A stretch of DNA of 37,290 nt, from the NCBI GenBank assembly GCA_007116135.1, contig SKIZ01000158.1:1-37290 (forward strand), in the 5' to 3' direction. Made by a program: the position numbers and the translations under genes. Shown here piece by piece: positions 1 to 7,949 of the stretch (positions are counted from its first letter, which is position 1; each line of letters opens with the position of its first letter). The stretch is from Burkholderiaceae bacterium (GTDB taxonomy: Bacteria > Pseudomonadota > Gammaproteobacteria > Burkholderiales > Burkholderiaceae_B). The notes beneath the pieces are model-generated. The model saw only the letters and a program-made list of their open reading frames with translations, had not been told where the DNA came from and ran no database searches.

Positions 1-812
1 AATGACTCGCACGGGTCAGGCCGCGGGTGAGCGGGCATGAACCGAACCCGGTCATAAGCGAGCGCGTCGCCCGATTCGATCTCAACATAACCAAAGACCG
101 TTACGCGCTCGCGCAGCGCTGGCGTGAGCCACACATAGATGCCAAGGTCCTTGCGAACATGGCCATTGCCGGCGATGACCACGGCACCCTGACTGGCGTA
201 GTCCTCAATGAACCGCGCATACATGATGTCACGTACCGCTTGCGCATTGACCATCGGGTCGATCATGCGCTCGGGCAACAAATTGCAATGACCCTCTCGC
301 ATGGCGTGTCGTTGCTGATCGAGCCAGGGTTGCGGCAACGGCTCGGTCAAGGCGAATTGCTCGATCACCGCTGGCTCAAAAACCACATCGAAACCTTCTT
401 TGATGACACCGCTTAACTGCGCGCGCGAGACATTGGCTGCAACCAGTGGCAAACGATAGTCCAAGGCCAGCTGTATCAGTGGCAGGTAAAGCGGCCACTG
501 CCAGCCCGAGCCACCAGCCATATCGACGACGCATTGCGCCTGCTTGCAGGTTTGCCAGGCACGGGTCAAGTCATCCTGGCGCTCGGTGTCAAACTGCTCC
601 ATCAAAATAGCCGGTCGCCACGAGCGCCCGAGCGCAGCTTTCAGGTCTCTGATCCGGTAGTCGTGACCTAGCTCATGGTCATGCACCTCGCCCATGAGCC
701 AAATAGCCTGCGGCTGACTTTGCGAGCTTTGCGCCGGCAAAGGAAACCACATCAGAACCAAGACAGTCAACAAAAGCAACCATAACTGGACTGTAAGCGG
801 CAAACGCAACAT
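1..812 (-). CDS. ChaN-like / haem-binding uptake (Tiki superfamily) protein, partial (C-terminus runs off the window)
   Basis: Manual minus-strand translation from ATG at 812: MLRLPLTVQLWLLLLTVLVLMWFPLPAQSSQSQPQAIWLMGEVHDHELGHDYRIRDLKAAL...AILMEQFDTERQDDL...VVIAGNGHVRKDLGIYVWL. Signal-peptide-like N-terminus and a GE.HD motif as in ChaN-type proteins. Not in the ORF track, presumably because no stop lies inside the window. Confidence 0.75.
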   Translation of the reverse strand, partial: MLRLPLTVQLWLLLLTVLVLMWFPLPAQSSQSQPQAIWLMGEVHDHELGHDYRIRDLKAALGRSWRPAILMEQFDTERQDDLTRAWQTCKQAQCVVDMAGGSGWQWPLYLPLIQLALDYRLPLVAANVSRAQLSGVIKEGFDVVFEPAVIEQFALTEPLPQPWLDQQRHAMREGHCNLLPERMIDPMVNAQAVRDIMYARFIEDYASQGAVVIAGNGHVRKDLGIYVWLTPALRERVTVFGYVEIESGDALAYDRVRFMPAHPRPDPCES

Positions 813-830
813 CAATGACCTCACTGATAA

Positions 831-2042
831 TTAACCATCGTGCCCAAGCGCTGCGACTGCCGCCTCAAGCCCGCCCTGACCGATTGCCACACCCGAGGCC
901 TGCAGCGCGCCCTGGACACCGGCCAAACAACCCAACACCATGGGTGCACTCAAGTCACCGAGATGCCCGATACGAAAGACGCGCCCCTGAAATGAACCCA
1001 GCCCACCAGCAATTGCCACATTGAATTGCTCGCGTGCGATCTGCCGAATCGTCTCAGGGTCTGCGCTGTTGACGGCAATACTCGTGACACCGACTGCCCG
1101 CGCAAGCGGCGCCCGACAGATAAACCGTAGTTGCCCAGGCGCGCCCCATTGGCTGACAGCGGCATGCACTGCCGCGGCAAAACGCCGATGGCGCGCTTGC
1201 ACCTGAGCCAAACCTTCTTGCTCAATTAATCCAATGGCCGCGCGTAACGCCATCAAGAGATTCTGCGGCGGCGTCCCGCAAAACTTGCGGTACGAGGGCG
1301 CCCCACGGCGCCGGTTCCAATCCCAGTAGTAGCGAGGCGTTGGATTGACCTGCGCGCGGGCGATGGCCTTGTCATCGACCACACAAAAAGCCAGCCCTGG
1401 CGGACACATCAACCCTTTCTGAGACGCGCCAAGCGCCACATTGACGCCCCAGGCATCCATCTCAAACGTCTCAGCAGCCAAAGAAGCCACCACATCGACT
1501 ACGAGCAACGCGCTGTGGCCCGCGCGATCCATGGCCGCGCGGATCGCGGCCACGTCGCTTGTGACACCACTGGCCGTGTCGGTCTGCACGACATACACGG
1601 CCACGATGCTCTGGTGCGGATCGGCCGCAAGCAACCGTTCGACCTCAAGTGGGTCAATCGGCTCACCTTCGACATAGGGGGTATGAACCACCAGCGCCCC
1701 CATGGCTTGACTCATCTTGGCCCATGAATCAGAAAAGTGACCGGTACTGGCCACCAGAATCTTCTGACCGGGCGCCACCAAATTAACAGTCACCGCCTCC
1801 CAAACACCATGGCCATTTGAGGCGTAGATCATGACTTCGCCTTGGTCGCTGCCCACCAGGCGACGCAGCCCCTGCTCGCAGTCATGGATCAATGGGTCTA
1901 GCCGCTCATCGGCCATGTCTAGTGGCTGGCCAGTCAGGGCATCCATTACCGCTTTGGGCACATGGGTTGGTCCCGGCGAATGCAGAAAACGTAGACCCGC
2001 AAAGAAATGATCTGCCTGTGTCATCCGCAAGGCTCCCGCCAC
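831..2042 (-). CDS. Class V aminotransferase, serine--glyoxylate / alanine--glyoxylate type (start may be ATG at 2024)
   Basis: 403 aa; FLHSPGPTHVPKAVMDAL, LLVVDVVASLAAETFEMDAWGVNVALGASQKGLMCPPGLAF (PLP-lysine region) typical of the AGT/SGAT family. Confidence 0.85.
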   Translation of the reverse strand: MAGALRMTQADHFFAGLRFLHSPGPTHVPKAVMDALTGQPLDMADERLDPLIHDCEQGLRRLVGSDQGEVMIYASNGHGVWEAVTVNLVAPGQKILVASTGHFSDSWAKMSQAMGALVVHTPYVEGEPIDPLEVERLLAADPHQSIVAVYVVQTDTASGVTSDVAAIRAAMDRAGHSALLVVDVVASLAAETFEMDAWGVNVALGASQKGLMCPPGLAFCVVDDKAIARAQVNPTPRYYWDWNRRRGAPSYRKFCGTPPQNLLMALRAAIGLIEQEGLAQVQARHRRFAAAVHAAVSQWGAPGQLRFICRAPLARAVGVTSIAVNSADPETIRQIAREQFNVAIAGGLGSFQGRVFRIGHLGDLSAPMVLGCLAGVQGALQASGVAIGQGGLEAAVAALGHDG

Positions 2043-2162
2043 AATGTCGATGTCGTTATGTTACGCCAGACACCCGCGAATCACTTAGGCCAAACGTTGC
2101 AAAAAAGCTCAGTGATGACTGTGGCTTGGAGTTTTGGGTCAGGCTGACCAAGCGTCAGTCAG

Positions 2163-3212
2163 TTAGCCCTTGACGCCTGCTTGATAACGCTGCGCGTATT
2201 GCCATCCGATTTGCGCCAGCGCAGGCGCCTTGGCTGCCATGACCAAGGCGTCAGGCGAGCTTGCCGTGCCTTGCTTGGCGCGCTGACCGATGCCATAAAG
2301 AATCGAAGCGATCCGAAAAAAGTTATAGGCCAAATAGAAATCCCAATGGATCAGCACATCTTCAAAGCCCGTGACTTCCAAGTACTGGTCAATATACTGG
2401 CGCTCACCAGGAATCCCGAGTGCGGCCAAATCCAACCCACCGATGCCGCGCCACAGATCCGGTGAAATGTGCCAGCTCATGCAGTGATAAGAGAAGTCTG
2501 CCAAAGGATGGCCAAGCGTTGACAGCTCCCAGTCGAGCACCGCAATAACGCGAGGCTCGGTTCGATGCAGCATCACGTTGTCTAATCGGTAATCACCATG
2601 CACGATGCTGGTCATCTCGCCCGGTGGGATACGGCCAGGCAACCAATCGATTAGACGCTCAAGGGCCTCGATCCGGTCACTATGATTATCTTGATACTGC
2701 CGGCTCCAGCGACCGATTTGACGCTCAAAGTAATTTCCCGCACGGCCAAAGTCACTCAGCCCAAGCGCTTGGGGGTCCAAACAATGCAACTGCGCGATGG
2801 CTTGATTCATGGCCCGGTAGACTTGGCCGCGCTCATCAATGCTGAAGTCCGGCAAGCGTTGATCAAAAAACACCCGACCATCGAGATAGTCCATGACATA
2901 AAAGGGCGTGCCAAGGATCGACTCGTCCTCACAATACAGCCGCATCTGCGGCACCGGCACCGCGGTGTCTCGTAACGCACTCATGATGCGGTACTCGCGA
3001 TCAATGGCGTGCGCCGAGGGCAACAACGCCCCGCTTGGTTTCTTACGAATCACCAATTGCTGCTCGCCGCTGCGCACCAGGAAAGTGGGATTGGACTGGC
3101 CCCCGCTTAACTGCTCGCCAGTCAGACTTGGCTGCTTGATTAACTGCTCGCCATACAGGTACTGGGCAAGCGCTTGCCAATGAGCCGGGCTTAATTGACT
3201 TGACGCTTTCAT
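2163..3212 (-). CDS. Phosphotransferase family protein, ACAD10/ACAD11 N-terminal-kinase-like
   Basis: 349 aa; LSGGQSNPTFLV...VIRKKPSGALLPSAHAIDREYRIMSAL...IVHGDYRLDNVMLH...VIAVLDWELSTLGHPLADFSYHC: APH-fold catalytic motifs with the ACAD10/11-type signature. Confidence 0.88.
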   Translation of the reverse strand: MKASSQLSPAHWQALAQYLYGEQLIKQPSLTGEQLSGGQSNPTFLVRSGEQQLVIRKKPSGALLPSAHAIDREYRIMSALRDTAVPVPQMRLYCEDESILGTPFYVMDYLDGRVFFDQRLPDFSIDERGQVYRAMNQAIAQLHCLDPQALGLSDFGRAGNYFERQIGRWSRQYQDNHSDRIEALERLIDWLPGRIPPGEMTSIVHGDYRLDNVMLHRTEPRVIAVLDWELSTLGHPLADFSYHCMSWHISPDLWRGIGGLDLAALGIPGERQYIDQYLEVTGFEDVLIHWDFYLAYNFFRIASILYGIGQRAKQGTASSPDALVMAAKAPALAQIGWQYAQRYQAGVKG

Positions 3213-3988
3213 AAGCCACTGACCAGATGGGCGCCATCGACCTCCACCGTGCTGCCGCTCATCGCGCGCCCAGCGTCGCTGGCCAACAACAACAGCGGGC
3301 CCTGCAGATCCTCGAGTTCATTGAACCGTCGGCTTGGAATGCGCAGCCGCAGTTTGTCACCCACCTCGCTATCGAGAAACTCGCTGTTTAGTTCGGTGCG
3401 CACGTAACCGGGGCATAGCGCATTGACTCGAATACCGTAGCGTGCCCATTCCAAGGCCATCGCTTTGGTCGCTTGAATAACACCGGCCTTTGAGATCGCG
3501 TAAGGTGCCACTGCTGCGGTGACCCGCAGCCCGAGTATCGAGGCGATGTTGACAATGCTGCCTGGTTTGCCAGCTGCGATCAATCGCCGTGCGGCCTGCG
3601 TATTGACCAGCCAGCAGCCCCGCAAGTTAGCGTTGATGACCGCATCAAAATCCGACGGCGTCTGATCAATGGCCATCTTGGTCACCGTGACACCGGCATT
3701 GCTGACCACAACATCAGGTACACCGACTTGCTTGTCGCATTCATCAAAACAGGCAACAACACTTTGCGCATCGGTGACATCTAGCGCCACCGGGTACGCA
3801 CGTCCACCGGCTGAGCTAATTTGCGCACACAAGCTCTCTAGCTGCGTCTGCCGGCGCGCGGCGACCACCACCGTGGCGCCGGCTGCGGCCAATACCTTGG
3901 AGAAATACCAGCCCAGTCCACTGGAGGCCCCCGTGACCAAGGCCACTTTGCCGTCGAGTCGAAACAAAGAGGGCTGCTCGGTACTCAT
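3209..3988 (-). CDS. SDR family oxidoreductase
   Basis: 259 aa; TGASSGLG cofactor motif, NAG (VVSNAGV), YAISK active site. 4-nt ATGA overlap with the downstream kinase gene. Confidence 0.9.
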   Translation of the reverse strand: MSTEQPSLFRLDGKVALVTGASSGLGWYFSKVLAAAGATVVVAARRQTQLESLCAQISSAGGRAYPVALDVTDAQSVVACFDECDKQVGVPDVVVSNAGVTVTKMAIDQTPSDFDAVINANLRGCWLVNTQAARRLIAAGKPGSIVNIASILGLRVTAAVAPYAISKAGVIQATKAMALEWARYGIRVNALCPGYVRTELNSEFLDSEVGDKLRLRIPSRRFNELEDLQGPLLLLASDAGRAMSGSTVEVDGAHLVSGL

Positions 3989-5154
3989 GGCGCAGGCGCC
4001 TTTTGATCGAGGATCTTACGGGCCATGCTCCAGCGATGAACCTCGCTTGGGCCGTCATAAATACGGAACGATCGCATGTCCATGAAGATGCGCATCAACT
4101 CGGTCTCGCCGGTGACACCCTGGCCACCAAGAATCTGCACACAGCGATCGACGATGCGCCATTGCGCCTCGGAACAAACGACTTTCGCGCGGCTAGACTC
4201 AAAGTTGCCGGTGTGACCTTGATCGAGCACCGACGCGGTATGCCAAATGTGCAGCCGAGCGGTTTGCAGATCCATGTCGTTGTCAGCGAGCATGAATCCC
4301 ACGCCCTCGTGATGCCCCAAGGGCTTGCCAAATGCCTGCCGGGTTCGGGCGTAGGCCGTCGCAATATCATGCGCGCGCCGGGCTTGCCCAAGCCAGCGCA
4401 TGCAGTGCGTCAGGCGCGCTGGTGCCAGGCGCACCTGCGCGTAGCGAAATCCCTTACCAAGCTCTCCCAACACTTGATCGACTGGCACACGCAAGTCGTT
4501 AAAACGCATCACCGCATGCCCGCCCGTAAAGCACGTGTCCATGGCGTTCATCTGGCGTTCGATTTCAATGCCAGGGGCATCCATGTCCGACAAAAACATG
4601 GTTGCCGACCCGTCCTCAAGCTTGGCCATGATGATGACATAGGCCGCGCCGACCGCACCGGTGATGAACCACTTGGTGCCGTTGATGATGAAATGGTCAC
4701 CCTCGCGGCGTGCGGTCGTGGCAAGCATCGAGGGGTCTGCGCCTGCCCCATCGGGCTCGGTCATCGCAAAGCACGAGCGGGTCTGACCCTGAACTTGCGG
4801 GCGCAACCAGCGCTGCTTTTGCGCCTCGGTGGCCACCACTTCCAGAAGATGGATGTTGCCCTCATCAGGCGCATGAATATTTAAAGCCGTTGGACCGAGC
4901 CGGCTGTAGCCAGCCTCCTCAAAAACAATGGCCTTCTCAAAATGCGTCAAGCCCAGCCCACCCATGGCCACTGATGCATGCGGGGTCAGCAAGCCCGCTT
5001 GGCGCGCAAGCGCCACAAGCTCGGCACGCAGCGACGGCTCGGGGCCGTGCTCGCCAAGTCTGGGATCAGACTCATATGCCATGACCTGTTGGGCAATAAA
5101 ATCCCGGGTACGCTCTCGCAGCTCAAGCTGCCTGTCGGTCAGAGAAAAGTCCAT
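3985..5154 (-). CDS. Acyl-CoA dehydrogenase family protein
   Basis: 389 aa; CFAMTEPDGAGADPSMLATTA, WFITGA, RQAFGKPLGHHEGVGFMLAD, QILGGQGVTGETELMRIFMDMRSFRIYDGPSEVHRWSMARKIL. 4-nt overlap with the SDR gene. Confidence 0.92.
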   Translation of the reverse strand: MDFSLTDRQLELRERTRDFIAQQVMAYESDPRLGEHGPEPSLRAELVALARQAGLLTPHASVAMGGLGLTHFEKAIVFEEAGYSRLGPTALNIHAPDEGNIHLLEVVATEAQKQRWLRPQVQGQTRSCFAMTEPDGAGADPSMLATTARREGDHFIINGTKWFITGAVGAAYVIIMAKLEDGSATMFLSDMDAPGIEIERQMNAMDTCFTGGHAVMRFNDLRVPVDQVLGELGKGFRYAQVRLAPARLTHCMRWLGQARRAHDIATAYARTRQAFGKPLGHHEGVGFMLADNDMDLQTARLHIWHTASVLDQGHTGNFESSRAKVVCSEAQWRIVDRCVQILGGQGVTGETELMRIFMDMRSFRIYDGPSEVHRWSMARKILDQKAPAP

Positions 5155-5191
5155 CGATGCTCCTTGGCTCTACACAGCCCAATAAGGCACT

Positions 5192-6025
5192 TCAAGTGCC
5201 AACCCGCAACGCGGCCCCCATCTTGCGCAACAAAGCCACCACACTTTGCGAGACGATTCGTCCGGTCTTTGGGTTCTCAGACGGGATATTCTCGATGGTC
5301 ATATTAAAGCTCGCTGAGTCCGAATCCACATGAATCGTGTGTGTGTTGCGTACCACCGTCGGATCAGCCCAAATCTCCAGCCGCGTGTCATCAGGGCCCA
5401 CCCCGGCAAGTGCTAGAGCCACCACCACATTCAAATTGGCCGGAAAGCCACGAGCGGCATCGCGCGCATTGCCTTCAAACACCTTGAGCGGCTCAGTCAA
5501 GCCATCGACGCTGATGTTGTGCGCCTCGAGATGCGGCGCGCCTTTGAGTCCGGCAGGCGGCTTGCGCGTGACCATGCGTACCGAGTTGATTTTGCCCTCA
5601 GCCGCGGCAATGACGGCATCCAAGCCAAGCAATGCGCCGGTTGGCACCACAATAGTGCCGCCATGCGCTTTTGCGACATCGCGTAGGTGCTCATTGAACA
5701 GAAGCGCACCAACAGAGAGCACGATGGCTTGCTTGCCTGCTGTCAGAAACGGCGTGACGATGTCGCTTAGCAAGGCAGCCGGGGCGCACTCAACAACCAC
5801 ATCGGCCATTGGCTCAAGCGACTCAATCGTCAGAACCGGGACCTCATGATCAAGCGTTTTTACAAAGGTTTTTGCTTTGTCATGGTTCTTGGCTGACACC
5901 GCCACCAATTGGACGCCAGGCACGGCGCCGGCGGCCAATGATTTAGCCAATGACTGTCCGATTGCGCCAAGGCCCGCGATGGCCACACGCACCGGTGATG
6001 CTGTCGTACGTTGTTGCTCTGACAT
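5192..6025 (-). CDS. nadX: Aspartate dehydrogenase-like (NadX family)
   Basis: 277 aa; VAIAGLGAIGQSLAKSL Rossmann motif; C-terminal DDTRLEIWADPTVVRNTHTIHVDSDSASFNMTIENIPSENPKTGRIVSQSVVALLRKM typical of the L-aspartate dehydrogenase family. Confidence 0.82.
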   Translation of the reverse strand: MSEQQRTTASPVRVAIAGLGAIGQSLAKSLAAGAVPGVQLVAVSAKNHDKAKTFVKTLDHEVPVLTIESLEPMADVVVECAPAALLSDIVTPFLTAGKQAIVLSVGALLFNEHLRDVAKAHGGTIVVPTGALLGLDAVIAAAEGKINSVRMVTRKPPAGLKGAPHLEAHNISVDGLTEPLKVFEGNARDAARGFPANLNVVVALALAGVGPDDTRLEIWADPTVVRNTHTIHVDSDSASFNMTIENIPSENPKTGRIVSQSVVALLRKMGAALRVGT

Positions 6026-6322
6026 TGTTTGTCCTATAAGAATGAATCACGCAAAGTGGACTATACGTGAGCGCCGATCTTTGTTCTAGAGTGCGCGCAA
6101 GCGAGCGCGCGGTTCGCAAAAGAAAAACAAAACCGAGGGTTTCCCCCACGCGTAACCACTTGATCAATCCGGTTTGGGCTAAGACAATCTAACTCTGTGC
6201 CAATCAAATAAAGAGCAGCATCAAATCTAGGCACGGTTTTTGCTTTAGAACTGCTGCTTGCAATCAGACCCCACCTATCTGTTTTGATGGTGGCGCTGAA
6301 AGGCTCATCACCCCCGATAACA

Positions 6323-6329
6323 AAAGGAG
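6323..6329 (+). promoter_or_regulatory. Ribosome-binding site for the tctC-like gene
   Basis: AAAGGAG 5 nt upstream of ATG at 6335. Confidence 0.6.
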
Positions 6330-6334
6330 TTTGT

Positions 6335-7303
6335 ATGTTTAAAACAAAACTTTTATCTGCAGCCGCTGCGCTCGCTTGCGCCGGCGTGTTGTCGGCGCCC
6401 ACCAACGCCGATGCCGCACCGAACTGCTCAACGGCTCAATTGATCGTGCCATGGGGCGCCGGCGGTGATACCGACATCGTGTTTCGCACGTACGTTGACA
6501 CCATTAACAAGACGGGCATCCGCCCGCAGCTGCAAGTGGTCAACGTCGCTGGCCAAGGCGGCATTCGTGGTGCCGCACAGGTTAAAGATGCACGCCCAGA
6601 CGGCTGCCAGCTGATCGCCCTGCATGAAAGCGTCATCACGAGCTTTTTGACCGGCCGCGCCAACTTCAACCACGAGGCGTTTGAGCCCGTGGCCACCGTC
6701 AGCTTTACCCCTTCGATCGTGGGCTCCTCGGTGAAGTCGCCGTTTTCCTCGCTCTCAGAGATGATTGCGATGTCGAAAAAAGATCCTGAGTCCGTCACTG
6801 TTGGCGTGACCTTGGGCTCGACTAGCCACTTCATCTTCTTGCTCATTGAAGATGCCGCCGACATCAAGCTGCGCTACGTCTCGTATGACGGCACACGCGA
6901 GCGCAACACGGCCATTCTGTCTGGCAACGTCATGATGGGTGAGACCAACGTGCTGACAGCCAAGCAGTACATCGAGGAAGGCACACTGTACGCACTTGGC
7001 ATCGCAACGGCCGAGCGTGATCCCATCATCCCGGTCGTGCAAACCCTGCAAGAGCAAGGTGTCAACGTGCTGTATGGTCTGACCCGCGGTGTGGCGCTGC
7101 CCAAAGGCACACCGGCTGACATCATCGCGTTCTGGGAGAATGCGTTTGTGAGCGCCGCGCAAGACCCAGCGCTGAAGGCTGCGATTGAGGCTGGCGGCTC
7201 GGTGGCACTGTCCAAAGACAGCAAAGGCTATGGCGAGTTTTTGGCGCAGTCCTATGCTGAGCATGAGCGTCTTGCCATCCAGATCGGCATGTTCAAGAAG
7301 TAA
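6335..7303 (+). CDS. tctC: Tripartite tricarboxylate transporter substrate-binding protein (TctC/Bug family)
   Basis: MFKTKLLSAAAALACAGVLSAPTNADAA signal peptide then LIVPWGAGGDTDIVFRTYVDTIN. The track ORF starts at 6284, but ATG 6335 has a good RBS and signal peptide. Confidence 0.85.
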   Translation: MFKTKLLSAAAALACAGVLSAPTNADAAPNCSTAQLIVPWGAGGDTDIVFRTYVDTINKTGIRPQLQVVNVAGQGGIRGAAQVKDARPDGCQLIALHESVITSFLTGRANFNHEAFEPVATVSFTPSIVGSSVKSPFSSLSEMIAMSKKDPESVTVGVTLGSTSHFIFLLIEDAADIKLRYVSYDGTRERNTAILSGNVMMGETNVLTAKQYIEEGTLYALGIATAERDPIIPVVQTLQEQGVNVLYGLTRGVALPKGTPADIIAFWENAFVSAAQDPALKAAIEAGGSVALSKDSKGYGEFLAQSYAEHERLAIQIGMFKK

Positions 7304-7316
7304 ACTGGCGCAAATC

Positions 7317-7354
7317 GCGGTGCATCAGTTATGATGCGCCGCGTTGTTTTTTTT
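7317..7354 (+). terminator. Intrinsic terminator/attenuator after tctC
   Basis: GCGGTGCATCA-GTTA-TGATGCGCCGC stem (one G-T pair) followed by GTTGTTTTTTTT. Confidence 0.8.
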
Positions 7355-7393
7355 ATTCAGGCCCTGTTGGCTTACGCCCCGAGGGCCTGAATA
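7354..7393 (+). other. Intercistronic hairpin, perfect 12-bp stem
   Basis: TATTCAGGCCCT (7354-7365) ... AGGGCCTGAATA (7382-7393), 16-nt loop. Confidence 0.75.
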
Positions 7394-7456
7394 CTTTTAG
7401 GGCGAAAAGCCCTTGGCAGTAAACCATCAATCGAACCAATCGAGGGAAGCAGTCAC

Positions 7457-7933
7457 ATGAAAGGACTGAATCGAGACGCAATCACGGCCATCTTGCTTTT
7501 AGTTTTGTGCGGTGTGTTTTTCTGGCAGACCTTCAATATCCGTGAAGTCCCTTTCTCTCAGGTCGGCGCCGAAGTCTGGCCGCGTGTCGTGCTGGTATTG
7601 CTAACCATCCTTAATCTGGTCTATCTCTTTAAGTCCGTGACAGAGCCTCGCCCGCAGGCTGAACCCTTGAGCATCAAAGGGATCCTGCGCAAGTACAAGA
7701 ATCCGATCATCTGCTTTGTCATGTTTTTCCTGTTCATGCTGGTATTGCCCTATCTTGGCATGCTGGTGTCGGGGATTTTGTTTGTGTTCATTACGCAAAC
7801 ACTCATCGGTGGCGCAAGCCCACGCTATCTCTTGGTACATGCACTGATCGCGGTTCTAGCCGTTGGTGGCATGTGGGCAATATTTACCTTTGGCCTTCGC
7901 GTCATTTTGCCGGTGGGTGATCTTTTTTACTAA
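7457..7933 (+). CDS. tctB: Tripartite tricarboxylate transporter TctB family protein
   Basis: 158 aa, about 4 TM segments; sits between tctC and tctA. Confidence 0.85.
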   Translation: MKGLNRDAITAILLLVLCGVFFWQTFNIREVPFSQVGAEVWPRVVLVLLTILNLVYLFKSVTEPRPQAEPLSIKGILRKYKNPIICFVMFFLFMLVLPYLGMLVSGILFVFITQTLIGGASPRYLLVHALIAVLAVGGMWAIFTFGLRVILPVGDLFY

Positions 7934-7949
7934 TTGATTGGCACAAACA

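Noticed and set aside
27-416. 129-aa plus-strand ORF at the window start
   Set aside because: Opposite the ChaN-like reading frame, which has a signal peptide and family motifs.
2137-2149. GGTCA-GGC-TGACC inverted repeat between the kinase and aminotransferase genes
   Set aside because: Only 5 bp with no T-tract on the minus strand; not convincing as a terminator or operator.
4003-4884. 293-aa plus-strand ORF antisense to the acyl-CoA dehydrogenase gene
   Set aside because: Lies wholly opposite a gene with clear ACAD motifs; composition is typical of a GC-rich shadow ORF, with no recognisable domain or RBS.
6093-6110. GCGCGC-AAGCGA-GCGCGC hairpin in the nadX/tctC intergenic region
   Set aside because: Short low-complexity GC repeat in GC-rich DNA; no T-tract or other support.
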